Assembly (NCBI RefSeq): GCF_016482785.1
Contig: NZ_JAEMXM010000025.1
Coordinates: forward strand, 1 to 64,000
Direction of reading: 5' to 3'
Source of the DNA: Paenibacillus alkalitolerans
GTDB lineage: Bacteria; Bacillota; Bacilli; Paenibacillales; YIM-B00363
DNA length: 64,000 bases
Shown: in pieces, positions 58,565-64,000 of the stretch
How positions within the stretch are numbered: position 1 is the stretch's first letter
Layout of the letters: every line of letters starts with the position of its first letter
The notes under the pieces: model-generated
Database searches by the model: none
Seen by the model: the letters and a program-made list of their open reading frames with translations, nothing else
Told to the model about the DNA's origin: nothing
Made by a program: the position numbers and the translations under genes

Positions 58565-58977
58565 TACAGTTTACCCCGCTTCCTAACACGTCCCGCTTTT
58601 TCAATTTTCTCTAAACATTCCGACCAGGTAAGGCATTTGCAGCTTAGCCCGTTGTCTAGAATTTGTATCATCGAATTGATTTGTTTCTTTCGCTCTTCAA
58701 GTTCGGAGCGTTTTTGCTTCGCCATCCGCTCCCAACGCTCCGAAAGCGAATCCCCGGCTTCAAAGCCTTCTAGCAAAACAACGATTTCCTGGATGCTAAA
58801 ACCGGTCTGCTGCGCGATTTTGATAAAATGAATGCGGTCCAGCAGCCCTTCGTCATACCGGCGTTGTCCGTGTTTGCGTTCCGGAGCAGGAAGCAAACCG
58901 ACGGACTCATAATAACGCAGAGCAGATGCGTTTAATTCTGCTCTTGCCGCGAGTTGACCAATACTTAGCCCTGCCAC
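58564..58977 (-). CDS. MerR family regulator with three C-terminal cysteines
   Basis: A 137-residue protein from a GTG at 58977; a GTG 12 bases earlier is possible. The MerR helix-turn-helix is at the start ([26 protein letters not shown] and [11 protein letters not shown]), followed by a long helix. Near the end [11 protein letters not shown] could bind a metal or sense thiol stress, as in ZntR- or SoxR-like proteins. It shares a divergent region with the gene at 59099. That promoter has the 19-base spacer and central palindrome that MerR proteins require. Confidence 0.88.
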   Translation of the reverse strand: MAGLSIGQLAARAELNASALRYYESVGLLPAPERKHGQRRYDEGLLDRIHFIKIAQQTGFSIQEIVVLLEGFEAGDSLSERWERMAKQKRSELEERKKQINSMIQILDNGLSCKCLTWSECLEKIEKAGRVRKRGKL

Positions 58978-58992
58978 AACTATTAACACCCC

Positions 58993-59023
58993 TTGACTTA
59001 AAGTTAACTTTAAGTTTTATACT
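58993..59023 (+). promoter_or_regulatory. MerR-type promoter with 19-bp spacer and 20-bp palindrome
   Basis: TTGACT (58993-58998) and TATACT (59018-59023) are 19 bases apart, two more than normal. The spacer region holds the perfect palindrome ACTTAAAGTTAACTTTAAGT (58996-59015). MerR regulators twist such spacers to activate transcription. It drives the rightward gene at 59099 and lies next to the MerR start. Confidence 0.85.
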
Positions 59024-59098
59024 TCGATTATAACTTGAATTGGAAGACGATGTAAATAAAAAAGGGTGTCCAGTACAAAGTGAAAGGGGATAGGCGAC

Positions 59099-59452
59099 AT
59101 GAGTAAACAATTTCCGGTCGCTTGCTGCCATACGGTTTTTACGAAAGAGCAGCGGGCGGAATACAAAAGTATTTGGGGAGAGTTGGAGACAAGAAGGATC
59201 GGCATAACGGAACTTGAAAACGGGTACCAATATCAATTCCCAGGAGATTCGGAAACGCTGCGGCTCGTGAATGAATGGGTGAGCATGGAACGGAAATGCT
59301 GTCCGTTCATAACGTTTTCTGTTATAGCAAGCAACGAAGAGGAACCGGTTTTGCTTGAGCTTACCGGAAACGAAGAAACAAAAGCGTTTTTGCGTACGGA
59401 TATTCAAGGCAAGATTAATATGATTACATCGATAAACGAAGAGATAAATTAA
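59099..59452 (+). CDS. Cysteine-containing small protein, MerR target
   Basis: A 117-residue soluble protein; the ATG at 59099 follows AAAGGGGA. It contains ACCHTVFT near the start and MERKCCPFITFSVI in the middle, then LLELTGNEETKAFL. The CC pairs with nearby His suggest metal binding. Proteins with the ERxCCPF pattern are found next to MerR regulators of metal resistance, although I cannot name the family with certainty. Its promoter is the MerR-type one just upstream. Confidence 0.75.
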   Translation: MSKQFPVACCHTVFTKEQRAEYKSIWGELETRRIGITELENGYQYQFPGDSETLRLVNEWVSMERKCCPFITFSVIASNEEEPVLLELTGNEETKAFLRTDIQGKINMITSINEEIN

Positions 59453-59512
59453 TCCGCAATTAATTAACATCGTGGCTCTCACTCAATAAAAGGCATGCAC
59501 ACTTGCCAAAGA

Positions 59513-59533
59513 GACAAAATAAAGCTATTATAG
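59513..59533 (+). promoter_or_regulatory. Operator-like site in the Rrf2 gene promoter
   Basis: A 21-base site that aligns without gaps to 59993-60013 (consensus GACAWAATAARNCTRTTATA, 16 of 21 identical). It spans the spacer and -10 (TATTAT) of a promoter whose -35 is TTGCCA, so a repressor bound here would block transcription. Confidence 0.6.
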
Positions 59534-59562
59534 GGTCATAAAGTCTTTTATTGAGGTGATCC

Positions 59563-59964
59563 ATGAAATTTTCCCAAGCAACGGATTACGCGCTTCATGC
59601 TATGCTTTATCTGGTGAGTGAAGCACCGGATAAACCTGTAAGCGTCCAACTTCTGGCCGAAAAATTGGGCGTTTCCCAAACCTATCTGTCCAAAATGTTG
59701 ACCAAGTTGGTCAAGGCGGGGTTAATCCAATCCGTGTCAGGCGTAAATGGCGGGTATCGGCTTCGACGCAACCGGGAAGACATTTCGTTTCTGGACATTA
59801 TTCATGCGATCGAAGGCACAGCTTCGCTGTTCGAATGCAGCTTCAACCACGGCAGCGAGTGTCTGATTCAACAGGTCGTAATCGAAGCCGAACGGCAGAT
59901 GGAACAATATTTGCAGAATAAAAAAATATCCGAACTGGCCGGACAATTCAAGGGGATTGGATAA
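59563..59964 (+). CDS. Rrf2 family transcriptional regulator
   Basis: A 133-residue regulator; the ATG at 59563 follows GAGGTG. The winged helix-turn-helix MKFSQATDYALHAMLYLVSE, LLAEKLGVSQTYLSKMLTKL and SVSGVNGGYRLRR is typical. Two Cys residues (FECSF and SECLIQ) lie where iron-sulfur Rrf2 proteins have three ligands. It may therefore sense redox, but it lacks the full set. It stands beside a flavin oxidoreductase gene, and both promoters carry the same operator-like site. Confidence 0.9.
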   Translation: MKFSQATDYALHAMLYLVSEAPDKPVSVQLLAEKLGVSQTYLSKMLTKLVKAGLIQSVSGVNGGYRLRRNREDISFLDIIHAIEGTASLFECSFNHGSECLIQQVVIEAERQMEQYLQNKKISELAGQFKGIG

Positions 59965-59992
59965 TCCGCCGTTCTTTTCCGGTTTAATTACA

Positions 59993-60013
59993 GACATAAT
60001 AAGTCTGTTATAT
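59993..60013 (+). promoter_or_regulatory. Operator-like site upstream of the flavin oxidoreductase gene
   Basis: Second copy of the 21-base site found at 59513. Here CAGAC and GTCTG also form an inverted repeat. It lies 46 bases before the oxidoreductase start. Confidence 0.6.
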
Positions 60014-60058
60014 CCTTAATGGGAAAGTATATCTCCGCACTGCGGAAGGAGGATAACT

Positions 60059-60964
60059 ATGGAGTACGATTGCGCAATTATAGGTGGAGGTCCGGCGGGA
60101 CTAAATGCGGCATTGGTGTTGGGGAGGGCGAGAAGAAGCGTGGCGCTGTTCGATAACAATCGGCCCCGAAATGCGGTTACGCATGCCTCTCATGGCTTTC
60201 TTACCCGTGACGGCGTTAGTCCGGCCGAGTTTCGGCGCATCGCTTACGAGGAGGTGCTGCGTTACCCTTCGGTAGCGTACTATCGCGCCAAAGTATCGGA
60301 TGTCAGCAAGCTTCAAGACGGTTTTCGGATCATCGCGGAGAGCGGCGAACCGATCCGATCCCGCAAGCTGTTGATCGCAACCGGTCTTAAGGAAATTTTT
60401 CCGGATATTCCCGGGTTAACGGAAATGTACGGAAAGAGCCTGTTTCATTGCCCTTATTGCGACGGTTGGGAGCTTCGGGACCAGCCGCTGATTGTGGTGT
60501 CGGAGAGTCCGAGAGTGTATTATATGGCCAAGCTGCTCTACAATTGGAGCCGTGACCTCGTCATCTGCACAAACGGCCGCAGCGTTCTGACGGATGAGCA
60601 AAAGCAAGTGCTTGCTTCTCGAAATATCATAGTGACGGAACAAACGGTAGCGGCATTCCACGGCAGCGAAGGGAAGCTGCGACAGGTGGAATTCACAGAC
60701 GGTTCGCGGATTGAAAGAAGGGGAGGTTTCGTGACACCGCAGTGGTTGCCGCAGGTTGTCTTTCGCGAAGAGCTTGGTTATGAAGCGACGGAGCTGGGGG
60801 GAATCCTTACCGATGAATCGGGAAAAAGCTCGGTACCCGGCTTGTTTGCCGCCGGGGAAGCCGCTTCAGGCGCCCCCTCGCATCTGATCGTGGCAGCGGC
60901 GGCCGGCAGTACGGCGGCTGTCGCCATCAACACAGAATTGATGGAAGAGGATTTCGCCTCCTGA
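60059..60964 (+). CDS. Thioredoxin reductase-like NAD(P)/FAD oxidoreductase
   Basis: A 301-residue flavoprotein. It has the FAD motif DCAIIGGGPAGLNAALVLGR, the redox centre CPYCDGWEL at about 137-145, the NAD(P) domain, and the second FAD site PGLFAAGEAA. It lacks the usual Trx reductase N-terminal signature GxxxxxVAI but matches the AhpF/TrxB-like group. The ATG at 60059 follows AAGGAGG. It is probably controlled by the Rrf2 regulator encoded upstream. Confidence 0.9.
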   Translation: MEYDCAIIGGGPAGLNAALVLGRARRSVALFDNNRPRNAVTHASHGFLTRDGVSPAEFRRIAYEEVLRYPSVAYYRAKVSDVSKLQDGFRIIAESGEPIRSRKLLIATGLKEIFPDIPGLTEMYGKSLFHCPYCDGWELRDQPLIVVSESPRVYYMAKLLYNWSRDLVICTNGRSVLTDEQKQVLASRNIIVTEQTVAAFHGSEGKLRQVEFTDGSRIERRGGFVTPQWLPQVVFREELGYEATELGGILTDESGKSSVPGLFAAGEAASGAPSHLIVAAAAGSTAAVAINTELMEEDFAS

Positions 60965-61109
60965 ACGATAACTATACCGGAGAATATGAACCGTAATTAG
61001 GGCAACCGATGAAACAAGATTGGTTGCCTTACCTGTTTTTTACGGGCGGATTGCAACGATACATATTTATGGTAAAATTACCGCTAATATAAAGTAGGGA
61101 GTGGGGACG

Positions 61110-61583
61110 ATGGAACATTTTTTATTCAAGCAGTTAGCCTTCGTGAGAAGCCAGACCTTAAAATTGATGGATGGTGTCACTGAGGAGCTCGCGGAGCGGA
61201 TCCCCGATGGGTTCCGCAATAATATCCGGTGGAATCTTGGGCATATTTATGTCGTGCTGGAACGTTTCGCCTTTCAATACATAGGTCTTCCGCAGCATTT
61301 GCCTGAAGGGTTTAAGGAACGGTTTGAATACGGAACCTCGCCCTTAAATACTCCGGACTCCGTCCTCGTTCCAACACTGCAAGAACTGGAGACGCTCCTC
61401 AAAGAACAGCATCAGCGGATTCATGAAGCTCTTGCTAACCGACTGCAGGAAAAGGTTACGCCTTACACAACTTCCGCCGGGATAACACTGGATACGCCGG
61501 AACAATTCCTCAGTTTGAACTTATATCATGAAGGCATGCACTTGAGCGTCATTAAGCTTTATAAATCGCTATTATCGCGATAA
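61110..61583 (+). CDS. DinB family protein
   Basis: A 157-residue four-helix protein. The start MEHFLFKQLAFVRSQTLKLM, the motif NNIRWNLGHIYVVLERFAFQ (first His) and NLYHEGMHLSVI (last two His) are typical of the DinB/YfiT superfamily, in which three histidines bind a metal. Members include bacillithiol transferases. The ATG at 61110 follows GGGAGTGG. It is transcribed alone. Confidence 0.88.
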   Translation: MEHFLFKQLAFVRSQTLKLMDGVTEELAERIPDGFRNNIRWNLGHIYVVLERFAFQYIGLPQHLPEGFKERFEYGTSPLNTPDSVLVPTLQELETLLKEQHQRIHEALANRLQEKVTPYTTSAGITLDTPEQFLSLNLYHEGMHLSVIKLYKSLLSR

Positions 61584-61601
61584 TACGGAGAAAGTCGAAT
61601 G

Positions 61602-61628
61602 ACCGCCGGAGACGGCGGTTATTTTTAT
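61602..61628 (+). terminator. Terminator of the DinB gene
   Basis: ACCGCCG pairs with CGGCGGT across GAGA, followed by TATTTTTAT. It lies 19 bases after the stop. Confidence 0.88.
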
Positions 61629-61679
61629 CTTGACGATGGTTGATTTGATGGGTGCTTGATTGCGATTCTGGGGGATGGT

Positions 61680-61845
61680 GACCTTTTTCAAAAAGGTTCT
61701 CTCATTCTCCCGTTCGCTCAGGACGTGGACGTAAAGACTCGTTACAACAGGGATATAAGACGACGGTCCTTTCATACAGGAATCATAACACAGCAGTTCT
61801 TCTGAGGCTTTGGTATAGTGAGCGTACGGTTTTTGCAAGCACCCT
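61680..61845. mobile_element. Miniature inverted-repeat element, second family
   Basis: The left end GTTCTCTCATTCTCCCGTTC (61696; homology begins at about 61684 with CTTTTTCAAAAAGG) is inverted in TCTGAGGCTTTGGTATAGTG plus AGCGTACGG (61801-61829). The central 75 bases encode nothing. It belongs with 37628-37756 and 55475-55745. Confidence 0.65.
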
Positions 61846-61959
61846 ATCACCGCCGGCGTGGGATCCTCGATTGGATAGGAATATAGCAAGTGTGGAGTAG
61901 AAACATTTTTCATTTATGAGCGTCTTTATATGTAGTATCCATAGGGGGTTCTCGATTAA

Positions 61960-62761
61960 ATGTACACCAAGACAGCAGCAATATTATTAATCGCGGCATT
62001 CGTTGCGGGCTGCGCTGCGCAGGAGCAGGGACAGGAACTGCTCGAGAGTGCAGCGGCAACCAATGCCGACGAATACCGAAACGACTTCTACTGTAGATTC
62101 GTCGTCTGCCGCCGAACAGAAACAAGACGATGTTTTACCCGAAATCATACAGCTGCAGTATACTCCTGTTCAATTGACCGATGTCCCCATACAACAGCCT
62201 CAAGACGACTGGAGTCAGTTGAAATCGGTACCGTTCGGCGCCTTCAAGGGAACCCCCGTGGTGTTGGATATATACGAAGAGCCCGGTGAAGACGGTTCTC
62301 GCAGCATGTTGCGCGGATATATCAAGGTGTCAGACAAAAGTTACCTCATACCGGACGAGTTATCTTCAAGTGTTTTGGAAGAGAAAGATGGAAGTCTGTA
62401 CGTGCTCGAGCGGTATTTTCCCGTCTCCGGAAAACAGTTTTATATTTTGGGCGGTGTCGAGCTGTTTTCCAATGGACCGGGTCGAGTCGGTTACTTGACC
62501 TACCAAGAGGAGCACGATAAATGGTCTTTCTTTGATGTGTGGGGAAAACCGAGCTTTCAGGATCTTGATTCGAACAATGAAGCCGAATTTATTATAGAGT
62601 TCCCGGGACTGCACTTGCACTTTTCGGACGTCGTCTTTTTCCGATTCGTACCGGACGTTGGCTTGATGTCGGCAACAGCCAAACCGTCGGAGCATGCCGA
62701 TGGACGACCGATGTTCGCTGACCTAGGCCGCGGCGGGAAGCTCATTAAGATAGTCCAATAA
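61960..62761 (+). pseudogene. Lipoprotein gene with an early frameshift
   Basis: The ATG at 61960 gives MYTKTAAILLIAAFVAGCAA and then QEQGQELLESAAATNA, a good lipoprotein start (lipobox VAGC). After about codon 35 that frame becomes unlike protein. The next frame carries PTNTETTSTVDSSSAAEQKQ and then a long sensible sequence to 62761 (GAFKGTPVVLDIYEEPGEDG, FYILGGVELFSNGPGRVGYL and SFQDLDSNNEAEFIIEFPGL). A one-base indel near 62060 joins the parts into a protein of about 266 residues. It is probably surface-anchored. I do not recognise the family. The next gene also encodes a lipoprotein, in the same direction. Confidence 0.75.
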
Positions 62762-62784
62762 TATTTCCGGGGGAGTGAAGAGGC

Positions 62785-63996
62785 GTGAGGATTGCGGTAC
62801 GTTTTGCGATGGTATGTTTATTCGTATTTGTGCTGATGGGGTGCGAGGAGGTTATAAAGGATGCCGCGGTCGGACCGGGACCAGGACCGGAACAGAAGCC
62901 GGTTCAACCGCAGCCTGCCATTCCTTTCGATCAATATGTAAAGCTGCCCCCTAATCACTACATTCACCGGTTGGAAGTGCTCGGCGACCGCCAACTGAAT
63001 GTGAAGGTGCGGGACGCTTCAGCGGATCGCTTGTATTATGCCGAAATCGATATGGGCGAGAAGGTAATCAAGGAAATCGGAGAAATCGAGGAAGATACGG
63101 GTGTCCGCAAATGGCAAAGAACGAGCCCTTCCGGCGACTGGACTGCGGAGTGGAGTATGGATATTGCGGGCATATGGGGCGTATCCGTTAAAACAGGTGA
63201 GAAAATACAATGGACCAAAGGTGAAGGTGATTGGAGCCCGGTATGGCTCAGTGACGGAACCGGCTTTTATTATTTGTACGCAACAGACAAAAACTTGGGA
63301 GACGGAGCCGGTCCCGAACATACGCTGGCGCATTATGATACTGAGTCGGGAAAGAAAACCGTTTTGTCTTATGAACGGGGTTTCTGGGGTACCATCAACT
63401 GGCTTGAACAGGATCGATGTCTTGTTGCGTACAACGGTTTTGATGATGTGTTCGGCGTGAAGGTCGTTAATTTGCAAGACGGTACCGAGAAGCAGATTTT
63501 GGATACGTCCGATATGTACTATGCGGATGTCGAGATTCATCCGGCAAAACCTCTGCTGCTTATATCGGATCAAGGCAAGTTTACTTGGTATGACTGCAAC
63601 GGGGATGAAGCGGGCCGCCTTCCTTGGCCTGACGGGTTGGATGAATATACGAAGAAGAACGACTCATATGCGGACGGAGGAGATTTTTACGAGTCGCCTT
63701 ACTACGAAATGGACGCCGGCGGCGGGAGCGTAGGTCCCCATCGTCTTCAATATTCGCCGGATGGGCGTCATCTTGCGTATTTGCTCGGGGCAATCGGCTG
63801 GAGCGTCGATGACAAAATTCCAGGCGCGAAGCTCGTGGTGAGCCGCGACGACGGAACGGAGCCCGCTTTTGTCATGCGGGACTATGTCAGAGTCATCGAC
63901 TACGCGTGGGGTCCTTCCTCGGACCGGTTGTTCGTCGCGTTCCAGATCGACGGCGAGCAAAACCAAGTATATGTGGGAGAGATTGAAACGGAATGA
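62785..63996 (+). CDS. WD40-like / TolB-like propeller lipoprotein
   Basis: A 403-residue protein starting with GTG at 62785 behind GGGGAG. The signal MRIAVRFAMVCLFVFVLMGC ends in a lipobox, followed by a proline-rich linker (GPGPGPEQKPVQPQPAIP). The rest has propeller-like repeats (RTSPSGDWTAEWS, GDWSPVWLSDGTGFYYLY, LQYSPDGRHLAYLL and YAWGPSSDRLFVAF), the (Y/S)SPDGRxLAYL pattern of TolB/WD40-like beta-propellers. It is probably displayed outside the membrane, and its stop lies just inside the window edge. It follows the frameshifted lipoprotein gene by 23 bases. Confidence 0.82.
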   Translation: MRIAVRFAMVCLFVFVLMGCEEVIKDAAVGPGPGPEQKPVQPQPAIPFDQYVKLPPNHYIHRLEVLGDRQLNVKVRDASADRLYYAEIDMGEKVIKEIGEIEEDTGVRKWQRTSPSGDWTAEWSMDIAGIWGVSVKTGEKIQWTKGEGDWSPVWLSDGTGFYYLYATDKNLGDGAGPEHTLAHYDTESGKKTVLSYERGFWGTINWLEQDRCLVAYNGFDDVFGVKVVNLQDGTEKQILDTSDMYYADVEIHPAKPLLLISDQGKFTWYDCNGDEAGRLPWPDGLDEYTKKNDSYADGGDFYESPYYEMDAGGGSVGPHRLQYSPDGRHLAYLLGAIGWSVDDKIPGAKLVVSRDDGTEPAFVMRDYVRVIDYAWGPSSDRLFVAFQIDGEQNQVYVGEIETE

Positions 63997-64000
63997 AACA

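Overview
The window looks like chromosomal DNA of an aerobic, spore-forming member of the Bacillales, most likely Paenibacillaceae (Paenibacillus or Cohnella type). The evidence is an sspH-type spore protein gene, an AbrB-type regulator, YesM/YesN-like two-component genes beside CUT1 sugar transporters, a YnfA gene, Gram-positive ribosome binding sites (AAGGAGG) and frequent GTG and TTG starts. The taxonomic call is inference; no rRNA or tRNA gene is present.

Layout. 0-4.3 kb: a partial secreted endonuclease/exonuclease/phosphatase gene, a lipoprotein serpin, a lysophospholipase-like hydrolase, an unusual AbrB-zinc-HTH regulator, a decayed transposable element abutting a HupE/UreJ remnant, and sspH. 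4.3-9.2 kb: an amine/ammonium locus (IclR regulator, Amt transporter, one-helix protein, copper amine oxidase, membrane protein). 9.3-11.2 kb: an IS1595-type element with nested terminal repeats, two 36-bp tandem arrays and a nonsense-mutated transposase. 11.4-13.9 kb: a BNR propeller, MoaD/ThiS and ThiF/MoeB trio. 14.0-16.7 kb: a broken galU - UDP-glucuronate decarboxylase - ugd operon and a GT61 glycosyltransferase with a very basic N-terminus. 16.8-26.9 kb: an alpha-mannoside uptake and degradation locus (two permeases, sensor kinase, AraC response regulator, binding protein, GH38). Its two promoters share paired 21-bp-spaced direct repeats. 27-31 kb: hydrolase, chemoreceptor, 72-bp repeats and a LysE exporter. 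30.8-37.0 kb: an arabinofuranoside locus (AraC regulator, CUT1 transporter, GH127).

37-46 kb is rich in broken genes (small secreted protein, response regulator and kinase remnant, ThuA-like protein, MarR) among intact genes: a three-gene set of small proteins, an SDR, a Tat-exported PhoD phosphatase with a Pho-box-like site, a methyltransferase and an arylamine N-acetyltransferase. 46-52 kb: a TetR/DUF2306 pair and an ECF transporter cluster (A1, A2, T, a cytosolic beta-propeller protein, a likely S component). 52.0-52.7 kb is an 81-bp tandem array. 53-64 kb holds a quinone oxidoreductase, a TetR-DUF2269-DoxX operon with a palindromic operator, a YnfA-MerR pair facing a cysteine-rich protein through a MerR-type promoter, an Rrf2/flavin oxidoreductase pair sharing an operator-like site, a DinB protein and two lipoprotein genes, one frameshifted.

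Two themes recur. First, two related families of small elements with inverted ends sit in intergenic DNA. Second, about ten genes are broken by stops, frameshifts or deletions, which indicates either genome decay or assembly errors. The most useful regulatory signals are the shared operator-like sequences next to the regulators that probably read them.
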